In this document: one piece after another, positions 32,691 through 40,795 of the stretch
How positions within the stretch are numbered: the first letter of the stretch is position 1
How the letters are laid out: every line of letters starts with the position of its first letter
DNA from: Kitasatospora sp. SolWspMP-SS2h
GTDB lineage: Bacteria > Actinomycetota > Actinomycetes > Streptomycetales > Streptomycetaceae
Direction of reading: 5' to 3'
Length of the DNA: 64,000 nucleotides
Assembly: GCF_003259315.1 (NCBI RefSeq)
Contig: NZ_QLLT01000009.1
Location: 186,001-250,000, forward strand
Notes under the pieces: generated by a model
Told to the model about the DNA's origin: nothing
Seen by the model: the letters and a program-made list of their open reading frames with translations, nothing else
Databases searched by the model: none
Position numbers and translations under genes: made by a program

Positions 32691-32815
32691 GGGGTGCGGG
32701 GAACCGCGCGCGGCGGAAGCCGCACGTCCGCAGGATCGCGGCGAGGGCGGTCGGCCGCCGCTCCGCCGCGACCTCGCGGTGCGTGCCCGGTCGCTCGCGC
32801 GGTTCCCCGCGCCCC
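32691..32815. repeat. Inverted repeat GGGGTGCGGGGAACCGCGCG / CGCGCGGTTCCCCGCGCCCC
   Basis: Two 20-nt arms (32691-32710 and 32796-32815) are complementary with one mismatch across 85 nt and would form a long hairpin. CCCCGCGCCCCCGGCT recurs once just downstream (about 32848). This GCGGTTCCCCGCGCCCC type is one I recall as common between Streptomyces genes. No gene is in the gap 32656-32948. Confidence 0.65.
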
Positions 32816-32948
32816 CGGCTGCCGCGTTCCGATCGCGCGGCGGTCCTCCCCGCGCCCCCGGCTACCGCGCCCCCACCCGTGCGTTCCGGGGCGTGTCGGC
32901 GGGGCGACCTAAGCTGGAGGGTCCGCGCCCGATCCTCCGGAGGTCCCG

Positions 32949-35900
32949 ATGTACGTCCTGCACGCCCAGTGGCGGGCCGACGGGCGGCTCGGGGTGTGGG
33001 CGGAGGACGCCGGGGCGTTCCGGGGGCGGGCGGTGGAGGGCGCGCGGCACCCGTTCGCGTGCGCGGCGGGGGAGGTCGCGGAGCTGCTCGCGGCGGTCGG
33101 GCCCGGCCCGGCCTGGCTGGCGGAGCGCGGGGACGAGCGCTGGCTGACCCTGCGGCTGCCGACGCTCGGCTCGCGGCCGACGCCCTCGCCCGACCTCCCG
33201 GTGGGTTCCACGGCCGGGGGGCTGGAACTGCGGCCGTGGCGGGTCCCGGCGCTGCTGTTCGACCGGCCGGAGGCGGCGCAGCTGCTCGGCGAGCTGTTCG
33301 ACCCGTACTGGCCCGGCAGCACCGTCGAGCTGCCCGGCGGCCGGGCGGCGGAGCTCGCGTACGGGGCGTCGCTGCGCTGGCTGACGGGCGTGCACGACCT
33401 GGCCTGGCGGCTGGCCGGGCGGGGGCGGGTGCTGCCCGCGCTGGTGGCGGAGCCCGGCGGGTGGGCGGCCCGCTGGCGGCCCGCGTTCGATGCGGCGGCC
33501 CGCCGGGAGGCCCGCGCGCTGGCGGCCGGGTGCCCGCCGGTCGCCCGCGCCGAGGACGGCCACGAGCCCACCGGCGGCGCCCTGTTCGACACCGTGCTGG
33601 ACGCGCTCACCGACCACGAGACCCGGGTCGCGCTCGGGCCCGACGCACCGGCGCCCCCCGGCGGGCCCGCCTGGGTCGCCGCCCTGCGCGGCCCGGACGC
33701 CCGGCTGCCCGCCCCGCCCGACCCGGCGCAGGTCGCCCGCCTCGCCGCCGCCGCGGCCGGCACCGGGCCGGAGGGCCGCCTCCGGCTGGCCTTCCGGCTC
33801 GCCGAACCGCTCGGCACCGCCGCCGACGACCCGGACGCCACCGTGGTGGACGAGACCTGGCGGCTGGACGTGCTGCTCGGCCCGGTCGACCGGCCCTCGC
33901 TGCTGCTGCCCGCCGCCGAACTCTGGTCCGACGGGCCGGGCGCGGCGGCGCTGGCCCGGGCGGTGGACGACCCGACCGAGGCGTACCGCGCCGAACTCGA
34001 CCGCGCCGCACGGGCGTTCCCCGCGCTGCGGGCCGCCCTGCACCGCACCCGCCCCACCGGCCTCGACCTCGACCGGGCCGGGGCGCTGGCCTTCCTGCGC
34101 GACACCGCCCCCGCGCTCGCCGCCGCCGGGCACGGCGTGCTGCTGCCCGCCTGGTGGCACCGCCGCCCCCGGCTCGGCCTGGCCGCCACCGCGCGGGCCG
34201 CCCCCGTCCCCGGCTCCGTCCGGCGCGCCGCCCAGGCCGACCGGGACGCCGTCCTGGACTTCCACTGGCAGCTCGCCGTCGGACAACAGCCGCTCACCCG
34301 GCAGGAGTTGGACGAGATCGCGGCCGCCCAGGCGGGCCTGGTCCGGTTCCGCGGCCGGTGGATCGAGGTGGACGCCGCCCAGCTCGCCGCCGCCCTGCGC
34401 TTCCTCGCCGCCCGCCGCGACGACCCCCGGCTCGACGCCGCCGCCCTGCTCCGCCTCGCCCACGAGGACGGCGCCGTGGTCGACGGCCTCCCGGTCACCG
34501 CCGTGCACGCCGAGGGCCCGCTCGGCGACCTGCTGGCCGGCCGCCTCGGCCGCCTCCCCGGCGCGCACCGCACCCCGGCCCCGCCCGGCTTCACCGGCAC
34601 CCTCCGCCCCTACCAGGAACGCGGGCTGGCCTGGCTGGACGCCCTCGGGCGGCTCGGCCTCGGCGCCGTGCTCGCCGACGACATGGGCCTCGGCAAGACC
34701 GTCCAGACCCTCGCCCTGCTCGCCCTCGAACACGCCCGCGGCGCCCGCGGCCCCGTCCTGCTGGTCTGCCCCACCTCGCTGGTCGGCAACTGGCGGCGCG
34801 AGGCCGCCCGGTTCGCCCCCCGGCTGCGGGTCCAGCTCCACCACGGCCCCGACCGGACCCGGCCCGACCCCGCCGCCGACCTGGTGGTCACCAGCTACGG
34901 CGTCCTCCAGCGCGACGCCGCCGCGCTGCGCGCCGTGCACTGGCGCCGGGTCGTCGCCGACGAGGCCCAGCACGTCAAGAACCGGGCCACCCGGCAGTCC
35001 CGCGCGCTGCGCGCGCTGCGCTCCGGCCCCCGGATCGCGCTCACCGGCACCCCGGTCGAGAACCGCCTCGCCGAGCTGCACACCGTCCTCGACTTCGCCA
35101 ACCCCGGCCTGTTCGGCACCCCCGAGGCCTTCCGCGAGCACTACGCCGTCCCCATCGAGCAGTCCGGCAACCGGGACGCCGCGGCCCGGCTCCAGCGGCT
35201 CACCGCGCCGTTCCTGCTGCGCCGGCTCAAGAGCGACCCCGAGATCGGCGGTCAGCTCCCCGCCAAGCAGGAGTTCACCGTCCGCTGCACCCTCACCCCC
35301 GAGCAGGCGGGCCTCTACCAGGCCGTCGTCGCCGACCTGCTCGACCGCCTCGGCGGCATCCGCGGCGTCGAACGCAAGGGCGCGGTGCTGGCCGCCCTCG
35401 GCCGACTCAAGCAGGTCTGCAACCACCCCGCCCAACTGCTGCGCGACACGTCGCCGTTGGGCGGCCGCTCCGGCAAGGTCGAGCGGCTGGTCGAACTGCT
35501 CCGGGAGGCCCTGGCGGCGGGCGACCGGGCGCTGGTCTTCACCCAGTACGCCGAGTTCGGCGCGCTGCTCCAGCCCCACCTGCGCCGCCGCCTCGGCACC
35601 CCCGTCCCCTACCTGCACGGCGGGCTCACCGCGCCGCGCCGCCAGGAACTCGTCGACCGCTTCCAGGACCCGGACGGGCCCGGGGTGTTCCTGCTCTCGC
35701 TGAAGGCCGGCGGCACCGGGCTCAACCTCACCGCCGCGAACCAGGTCGTCCACCTCGACCGCTGGTGGAACCCGGCCACCGAGGACCAGGCCACCGACCG
35801 CGCCCACCGGATCGGGCAGCGCCGCGACGTCCAGGTCCGCACGCTGGTGTGCACCGGCACCATCGAGGAGCGCATCGCCGAACTGATCGACAGCAAGCGG

Positions 35901-36008
35901 GAGTTGGCCGAGTCGGTGGTCGGTTCCGGGGAGAGCTGGCTGACCGAGCTCCCCGCCGACCGGCTCCGCGAACTGCTCACCCTCTCCGCCGACGCCACCG
36001 GGGACTGA
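32949..36008 (+). CDS. SNF2/Rad54-family helicase
   Basis: 1019 residues. An N-terminal region (about 1-540) is a bacterial SNF2-associated domain, with LTGVHDLAWRLAGRGRVLPAL and LDEIAAAQAGLVRFRGRWIEVD. The helicase core has motif I LADDMGLGKTVQTLALL (about 574-590), motif II DEAQHVKN, motif III ALTGTPVENRLAELH, and C-terminal SGKVERLVELLREAL, DRFQDPDGPGVFLLSLKAGGTGLNLTAANQVVHLDRWWNPA and DRAHRIGQRRDV. The family moves DNA-bound proteins with ATP. Bacterial members usually sit next to a SWIM zinc-finger gene; here only a short remnant follows. Confidence 0.92.
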   Translation: MYVLHAQWRADGRLGVWAEDAGAFRGRAVEGARHPFACAAGEVAELLAAVGPGPAWLAERGDERWLTLRLPTLGSRPTPSPDLPVGSTAGGLELRPWRVPALLFDRPEAAQLLGELFDPYWPGSTVELPGGRAAELAYGASLRWLTGVHDLAWRLAGRGRVLPALVAEPGGWAARWRPAFDAAARREARALAAGCPPVARAEDGHEPTGGALFDTVLDALTDHETRVALGPDAPAPPGGPAWVAALRGPDARLPAPPDPAQVARLAAAAAGTGPEGRLRLAFRLAEPLGTAADDPDATVVDETWRLDVLLGPVDRPSLLLPAAELWSDGPGAAALARAVDDPTEAYRAELDRAARAFPALRAALHRTRPTGLDLDRAGALAFLRDTAPALAAAGHGVLLPAWWHRRPRLGLAATARAAPVPGSVRRAAQADRDAVLDFHWQLAVGQQPLTRQELDEIAAAQAGLVRFRGRWIEVDAAQLAAALRFLAARRDDPRLDAAALLRLAHEDGAVVDGLPVTAVHAEGPLGDLLAGRLGRLPGAHRTPAPPGFTGTLRPYQERGLAWLDALGRLGLGAVLADDMGLGKTVQTLALLALEHARGARGPVLLVCPTSLVGNWRREAARFAPRLRVQLHHGPDRTRPDPAADLVVTSYGVLQRDAAALRAVHWRRVVADEAQHVKNRATRQSRALRALRSGPRIALTGTPVENRLAELHTVLDFANPGLFGTPEAFREHYAVPIEQSGNRDAAARLQRLTAPFLLRRLKSDPEIGGQLPAKQEFTVRCTLTPEQAGLYQAVVADLLDRLGGIRGVERKGAVLAALGRLKQVCNHPAQLLRDTSPLGGRSGKVERLVELLREALAAGDRALVFTQYAEFGALLQPHLRRRLGTPVPYLHGGLTAPRRQELVDRFQDPDGPGVFLLSLKAGGTGLNLTAANQVVHLDRWWNPATEDQATDRAHRIGQRRDVQVRTLVCTGTIEERIAELIDSKRELAESVVGSGESWLTELPADRLRELLTLSADATGD

Positions 36009-36013
36009 CCGCC

Positions 36014-36178
36014 ATGGACCTCCCGCTCGACCAGTGCCTCGACACCTTCTGGCACGGCGACTTCACCCTCCACGACCCGCCCCCGGCCCCGCCCGACCCG
36101 GCTCTCGCCGCCCTCGCCGACCCCGCCCCCGACCTGGCGGCGCTCCTCGCCCCGCTCTACCGGCGGCTGACCGAGTGA
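36014..36178 (+). pseudogene. Likely 3' remnant of the SWIM zinc-finger partner gene
   Basis: A 54-codon ORF starting ATG 5 bp after the helicase stop. Its product, with PLDQCLDTFWHGDF, PPAPPDPALAALADPAP and DLAALLAPLYRRLTE, resembles the C-terminal tail I recall from SWIM zinc-finger proteins that usually follow actinobacterial SNF2 genes. None of the CxCx(n)CxH SWIM motif is present, so if the homology holds the gene has lost its functional part. It may still be translated. Confidence 0.5.
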
Positions 36179-36202
36179 GACCCGCTCCGCGCTGCCGCGC
36201 CT

Positions 36203-37033
36203 TCACGGCCGGTCGAGGAACTCCCTCACCAGGGAGGCGAATGCGGCCGGTTCCTCCACCCAGGGCCGGTGGCCGACCTCGGGCAGGACGGCGAGGCGGG
36301 CGCGGGGGTGGAGGGCGGCGGCCAGCCTCGCCGGGGCGGTGCCGATCAGCCCGTCCCGGCCGCCGGCCACCACCAGGACCGGCGCCGGCACCGGCCGGCC
36401 CCCGGCCAGGTCCGCGCCCGCGTAGAACGCGTCCCGCATCCAGGGCGCGGCCGGCGCCGCCTCCGGGGCGAACGCCGCGTCGCGGGCCGTCCCGTCCCAA
36501 CGGCCCCAGAAGAACGGCGTGATCCGCCGGGCCAGCTCCGCCGGGTCGCCCGTGCCACCGGCCAGCAGGGCGTCCGCCTCGGCCGCGTCCGGGTACCAGG
36601 GCTCCGCCGAACGCGCGGCCCGGATGGCGGCGAGCTCCGCCGGATCCGGCTCCCGGGCCGCCCGGCCGACCGGGGTGACCAGCACCAGCGACCGGACGCG
36701 GTGTGGGAACTCGGCGGCGTAGCGCTGCGCGGTGAGCGCCCCCGCCGAGTGCCCGAGCAGGTCGACGCGCTCCGCCCCGAGGTGCTCCCGGAGGGCCTCC
36801 ACGTCCGCGGCCTGGGCGCCGAACGCGCAGCTCGCCCGGTCGGCGGGCACCGCCGACCGGCCGCAGCCCCGGGGGTCGAGCCGGACCAGCCCCCGGTGTG
36901 CGTCCAGCCCGCCGAGGGTGCCGAGGTAGCCGGAGCCCATGCCGGGGCCGCCGGGGATCGCCACCAGCGGCGCGCCGTCGCCGGACCGCTCGTAGTGCAG
37001 GGCGGTCCCGTCGTGTCCGTGGAAGATCGTCAT
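36203..37033 (-). CDS. Alpha/beta hydrolase, proline iminopeptidase-like
   Basis: 276 residues from an ATG at 37033. The oxyanion region is AIPGGPGMGSGYLG (27-40), followed by LVRLDPRGCGRSAVP, the nucleophile elbow LGHSAGALTA (Ser near 97), and, near the C-terminus, the catalytic His in VLPEVGHRPWVEEP. PGGPG followed by DPRGCGRS is typical of prolyl aminopeptidase-like enzymes. The real substrate is unknown. A HAD remnant lies just upstream in the same orientation. Confidence 0.88.
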   Translation of the reverse strand: MTIFHGHDGTALHYERSGDGAPLVAIPGGPGMGSGYLGTLGGLDAHRGLVRLDPRGCGRSAVPADRASCAFGAQAADVEALREHLGAERVDLLGHSAGALTAQRYAAEFPHRVRSLVLVTPVGRAAREPDPAELAAIRAARSAEPWYPDAAEADALLAGGTGDPAELARRITPFFWGRWDGTARDAAFAPEAAPAAPWMRDAFYAGADLAGGRPVPAPVLVVAGGRDGLIGTAPARLAAALHPRARLAVLPEVGHRPWVEEPAAFASLVREFLDRP

Positions 37034-37088
37034 GACCCCGGATGGTGGCACGCCCCGCCCGGACGCGACAGGCGATTCCACGGTGCGG

Positions 37089-37265
37089 TCAGCGCAGGCC
37101 GTGACCGACGAGCGCCGCACGCAGGCCGCCCGCGCCGCGGTGCTGGTGGACGTGCATGCCGAGGTCGCGGGCGGCGGCGAGGTGACCGGCGGTGTCGTCG
37201 ACGAACAGGCGGCGCCGCGGCGGGACGCCGGCCGGTTCGGCCACCGAGCGGCGCGCTCGCCGGCG
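37089..37265 (-). pseudogene. C-terminal remnant of a HAD-family hydrolase
   Basis: On the minus strand, codons ending TGA at 37089-37091 read AGVPPRRRLFVDDTAGHL followed by AAARDLGMHVHQHRG. This is the motif IV region of HAD hydrolases (FVDD, then AAARxLGMxxxxH). Upstream in frame there is a TAG at 37266-37268, and the nucleophile motif DxDxT is absent. Only about 50 codons survive (a GTG at 37244 could start them), between the hydrolase and XRE genes. Confidence 0.65.
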
Positions 37266-37276
37266 CTAGCGGGCTG

Positions 37277-37290
37277 CTTGCAATTGCAAG
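37277..37290. promoter_or_regulatory. Perfect 14-bp palindrome CTTGCAATTGCAAG before the XRE gene
   Basis: It ends 22 bp before the ATG at 37313 and is AT-rich compared with its surroundings. It is placed to be an autoregulatory operator of the XRE protein. Confidence 0.65.
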
Positions 37291-37312
37291 CGGGGCGGTG
37301 CACACTGCCCGT

Positions 37313-37687
37313 ATGGCGTCACTGAACGTGGGCTCGCTGGGCGAGTACATCCGGGAGCAGCGGCGGAGCGCGCAGTACTCGTTGCGGCAGCTGGCCGAGG
37401 TGGCCGGGGTGTCCAACCCGTACCTGAGCCAGATCGAGCGCGGGCTGCGCAAGCCCAGCGCGGAGATCCTCCAGCAGATCGCCAAGGCGTTGCGGATCTC
37501 GGCGGAGACGCTGTACGTGCAGGCCGGGATCCTGGAGGAGCGGGACGGCGAGGGGCCGGGGCTGCGGGCCGCGATCCTGGACGATCCGCTGATCAACGAG
37601 CGGCAGAAGCAGGCCCTGCTGTCGGTGTACGAGGCATTCCTGAAGGAGAACCAGGCCGCCCGTCCGCCGGACCCCGCCCCCGCGTGA
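37313..37687 (+). CDS. XRE-family transcriptional regulator (Rv0474-like)
   Basis: 124 residues from an ATG at 37313. The N-terminal XRE helix-turn-helix (LGEYIREQRRSAQYSLRQLAEVAGVSNPYLSQIERGLRKPSAEILQQIAKAL) covers about 9-60. A tail with DDPLINERQKQALLSVYEAFL follows. The following HbhA-like and DUF2516 genes reproduce the order Rv0474-Rv0475-Rv0476 of Mycobacterium tuberculosis as I recall it. The palindrome upstream suggests autoregulation. Confidence 0.92.
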   Translation: MASLNVGSLGEYIREQRRSAQYSLRQLAEVAGVSNPYLSQIERGLRKPSAEILQQIAKALRISAETLYVQAGILEERDGEGPGLRAAILDDPLINERQKQALLSVYEAFLKENQAARPPDPAPA

Positions 37688-37774
37688 CCAGAGCCGACCG
37701 AACGACCAGACCTGCGTGACCGACGCCCCGCGCGACCCGACCGCGCGGCGGCACCCCGACCGGGAGGAACCGAC

Positions 37775-38326
37775 ATGCCGATCAGCGACGAGTTCAAGAA
37801 GACCCTCACCGACCCGACCCCGCTGTACGCCCTCGCCGGCGCCGGCGACCTCGCGTACGAGAAGCTCCGCGAGGTGCCCGCCCAGCTGGAGGCGCTCGCC
37901 GCCGACCGCAAGGGCACCCAGGAGCGGGCCGCCGCCGCCCTCCAGGACGCGGGCGCCGCGCTGGCCGGTGCGCAGGCGAAGGTCACCGAGGCGGTCAACG
38001 CGCTGCCCACCGACGTGAAGGAACTCCAGGCCAAGGCGCAGGAGTTCGCGATGCAGCAGGTAGGCCGGGCGCTGGAGTTCGCGGTGAAGGCCAAGGAGGT
38101 CTACGACGAGCTGGCCGTCCGCGGCCGCACCGTGGTGGACACCGCCAACGCCCCGAAGGACGGCGAGCCGCAGGCGTCGGCCGAGGCCGACGCGCCGGTC
38201 GAGGAGGTCGTGGTGGAGGAGGTCGTGATCGCCGAGGTCGTGGTGGACGAGGAGCCCGCCGCGCCGAAGTCCGCCGCGAAGAAGGCCCCCCGCCCCCGCA
38301 AGAGCGCCGCCGCCGACCAGGAGTGA
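37775..38326 (+). CDS. HbhA-like coiled-coil protein
   Basis: 183 residues with an ATG at 37775 after GGGAGGAACC. Residues 1-115 form one long amphipathic helix (LAYEKLREVPAQLEALAADR, then AAALQDAGAALAGAQAKVTEAVNAL). An acidic linker (EEVVVEEVVIAEVVVDEE) and a Lys/Arg/Ala/Pro-rich C-terminus (PKSAAKKAPRPRKSAAAD) follow. The helix plus basic tail is the architecture of mycobacterial heparin-binding haemagglutinin; whether it binds heparin or acts in lipid or cell-envelope organisation here is unknown. Confidence 0.8.
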   Translation: MPISDEFKKTLTDPTPLYALAGAGDLAYEKLREVPAQLEALAADRKGTQERAAAALQDAGAALAGAQAKVTEAVNALPTDVKELQAKAQEFAMQQVGRALEFAVKAKEVYDELAVRGRTVVDTANAPKDGEPQASAEADAPVEEVVVEEVVIAEVVVDEEPAAPKSAAKKAPRPRKSAAADQE

Positions 38327-38416
38327 CCGGCGCGCGGCCGGAACGCCGCGCCGTCGGAGGCCGTTGACTCGGCCGGTGGCCGTGCCAGGATGGAAGAAAG
38401 AGTGAGGAGCCCCTCG

Positions 38417-38752
38417 GTGCAGATCCTGTACGTCAACCTCTTGAACCCGTTGTGGTGGGTCGCCACGGCGATCATCTGTTTCAAGGTGTTCGCGCTCGGC
38501 GACGCGGTGTTCCGCCGGGAGGACGCGTACCGGGCGGCCGACAAGAAGACCAAGGGCTTCTGGGTGGTCCTGCTGAGCGTCGTCCTGCTCTGGGACCTGC
38601 TGTTCGGCGCCAACCCGATCACCGGCCTGCTGACGCTGGCCGGCCTGGTCGCCGCGATCGTCTACGTGGTGGACGTCCGCCCCGCGATCAAGCTGATCAC
38701 CGACGGCCGCGGCGGCGGTCGCGGCAACCAGGGCCCGTACGGCCCCTGGTGA
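38417..38752 (+). CDS. DUF2516 family membrane protein
   Basis: 111 residues from a GTG at 38417, preferred because GAGGAG lies 7 nt upstream; an in-frame ATG at 38390 adds nine residues but has no ribosome site. Two to three helices: NLLNPLWWVATAIICFKVFALGDA, GFWVVLLSVVLLWDLLFG, then LLTLAGLVAAIVYVVDVRPAI. The DUF2516 pattern VRPAIKLI is followed by a Gly-rich QGPYGPW tail. Function is unknown; its position after the HbhA-like gene is conserved in mycobacteria. Confidence 0.85.
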   Translation: MQILYVNLLNPLWWVATAIICFKVFALGDAVFRREDAYRAADKKTKGFWVVLLSVVLLWDLLFGANPITGLLTLAGLVAAIVYVVDVRPAIKLITDGRGGGRGNQGPYGPW

Positions 38753-38814
38753 CGCGGCGCCGGCGTCGGCGCCCGGACGAGGGCGCGGGCACGCGCGCGG
38801 ACCACGACGGAGAA

Positions 38815-38842
38815 GAGGGCGGCCCCGGGCGGGGCCGCCCTC
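38815..38842. terminator. Hairpin between convergent DUF2516 and phosphatase genes
   Basis: Perfect 12-bp stem GAGGGCGGCCCC (38815-38826) / GGGGCCGCCCTC (38831-38842) with a GGGC loop. Confidence 0.75.
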
Positions 38843-38960
38843 CGGCGTCTGCGGCGGCGTCTGCGGCTCCGGGCGGGCCGGGCGCGGGCGGGTCGTTCGG
38901 CTCCGCCGCTGGACGGACGGACGGGCGCGGACGGGCGGGTCGGGCGCGGGCGGGCCGCGC

Positions 38961-40568
38961 TCAGCCCATGATCACCGGCACCGGGTTGCGCTCCAGCAGC
39001 AGCACGGCGACGTCGTCGGTGAGCGCCCCGCCGTTCAGCTCCTCGACCTCGGCGATCGCGGAGTCGACCAGTCGGCCGCGCGTCAGCCCGGCGGCCTGGT
39101 GGTCGGCGATCAGCTCGATCAGGCCCTCCTGGCCCAGGCGCGGCGAACCGGCCCCGACCTTGCCCTCGACCAGGCCGTCGGTGTACATCAGCAGCCGCCA
39201 GCCGGGCGGCAGTTCGACCTGGAGGGCGGGCCAGACCGAGTGCGTCGCGTCGCAGGGCAGCAGGCCGAGCGCCGGGCCGGCCTGGTCGAGCGGGAGCAGG
39301 ACGGGCGGGCCGTCGGGGTCGAGCAGCAGCGGCGCGGGGTGCCCGGCCAGGTACAGCTCGGCGGTCTCGGGGCCGCCGTCCGCGGTGGGGGCGTCCAGCA
39401 CGACCATGCAGAGGGTCGCGAAGATCTCGTCGCTGCGGCGCTCGTGCTCCAGCACGTGCTGGAGGGTGGTCAGCAGGGGCTGGCCGGTCAGCCCGGCGAA
39501 CACCAGCGTCCGCCACGCTATCCGCAGCGCGACGCCGAGCGCGGCCTCGTCGGGGCCGTGGCCGCAGACGTCGCCGATCACCACGTGCACCCGGCCGTCC
39601 TTGGTGCGGACGGCGTCATAGAAGTCGCCGCCGAGCAGGGCGCGGCGGCGGCCCGGGCGGTAGCGGCGGGTGAAGGACAGGTTCGCGCCGTCCAGCAGCG
39701 GGGTGGGCAGCAGGTGGCGCTGGAGCCGGGCGTTCTCCTGGCCGCGGATCTCGGCCTCGACCAGGCGGCGCTGCGACTCGTCGGCGCGCTTGCGCTCCAC
39801 CGCGTAGCGCAGCGCGCGGGCCAGCAGCGGGCCGCCGGTGTCCTGCCGGAGCAGGAAGTCCTGGGCGCCCGCGGCGACCGCGGCGGCGCCCAGCTCGGCT
39901 CCGGCGGCGTCGGTGAGCACCACCACGGCGGTGTGCGGGGCGCGCAGCAGCAACTCCCGCAGCCCGTCCAGCCGGTCGTCGGCACCGGCCGCCGGGCCGA
40001 CGCCCTCGGCGAAGCCGTCGGGGAGGCCGTCGGCGAACCCCGGGACGAAGTCCTCGGCGAAGCCGCCGGGGGCCGGGGCGCCGTCGGTACCGGTACCGGG
40101 GCCGGAAGCGGAACCGGGGCCGGGGTCGGCGGAGGTGCCGGTGGTGGCGGGCTCGCCGAGGTCGAGCAGGACGCACTGGAAGTCGGTGCCGCGCGGCCCG
40201 CGGCGACCGCTGCCGGGCAGCGGCGGCAGGGCGGCGAGGGCCTCCCGGATGCCGTCCACCCGGTGCAGTTCGGCGTGCTGCCCCAGCTCGGCGGCGAGCG
40301 AGTCGAACAGGGTGTGCTCGGGCCCGTCGGCCTCCACCACCAGGACGCGGAAGTCGGCGGCGGGCCGGGACGGCTCGGCGGCCCCCGGGGTGCTGCGCGG
40401 ATGCGGTATCGGCGCCGGGCCGGCGTTCCGGGCCGGGGGCTGACCGGCGGTCGGGCCGGCGGTCTGGCCGGTGCGCTGCGCGCTGTGGGCGCGGCGGCCG
40501 CGGCTGCGTTCGGCGGTTCCGGCGCTGCTGGTCGCGTCGGGTGCCCGCCCGTCTCCCGTAGCGGGCAT
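38961..40568 (-). CDS. SpoIIE-type PP2C phosphatase with receiver-like domain
   Basis: 535 residues from an ATG at 40568 with GGAAGGA upstream. Residues 70-290 form a degenerate receiver domain: FRVLVVEADGPEH, then CVLLDLGEPA, and, after a Gly/Pro/Asp-rich insertion of about 60 residues, HTAVVVLTDAAGAELGAAAVAAGAQDFLL. The C-terminal phosphatase (about 310-535) has the metal-binding GGDFYDAV, GDVCGHGPDEA and TDDVAVLLLE. Such proteins remove phosphate from anti-sigma antagonists in stress signalling; the receiver's phosphoacceptor is uncertain. Confidence 0.9.
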   Translation of the reverse strand: MPATGDGRAPDATSSAGTAERSRGRRAHSAQRTGQTAGPTAGQPPARNAGPAPIPHPRSTPGAAEPSRPAADFRVLVVEADGPEHTLFDSLAAELGQHAELHRVDGIREALAALPPLPGSGRRGPRGTDFQCVLLDLGEPATTGTSADPGPGSASGPGTGTDGAPAPGGFAEDFVPGFADGLPDGFAEGVGPAAGADDRLDGLRELLLRAPHTAVVVLTDAAGAELGAAAVAAGAQDFLLRQDTGGPLLARALRYAVERKRADESQRRLVEAEIRGQENARLQRHLLPTPLLDGANLSFTRRYRPGRRRALLGGDFYDAVRTKDGRVHVVIGDVCGHGPDEAALGVALRIAWRTLVFAGLTGQPLLTTLQHVLEHERRSDEIFATLCMVVLDAPTADGGPETAELYLAGHPAPLLLDPDGPPVLLPLDQAGPALGLLPCDATHSVWPALQVELPPGWRLLMYTDGLVEGKVGAGSPRLGQEGLIELIADHQAAGLTRGRLVDSAIAEVEELNGGALTDDVAVLLLERNPVPVIMG

Positions 40569-40795
40569 CGGTCGGTCCTTCCTTTCCCCGACTGACCAAC
40601 GGCTGGTGTCCGTCCGCAGTGCCCGGGTGGCACCGGGCATCGGGGGGCTTCCCGCGACCATAACGTGATCTCCGAGGATTTCTTCGACTGAGCGGCGCGG
40701 ATGTGGTTATTGCCACGCGTGTGGTGGCGGTTTTGCCTAGGGTTTCCGTGGCTTTCCGCCACGGCGGGACCGGAACTGACTGGAGGTGTGCGGCG

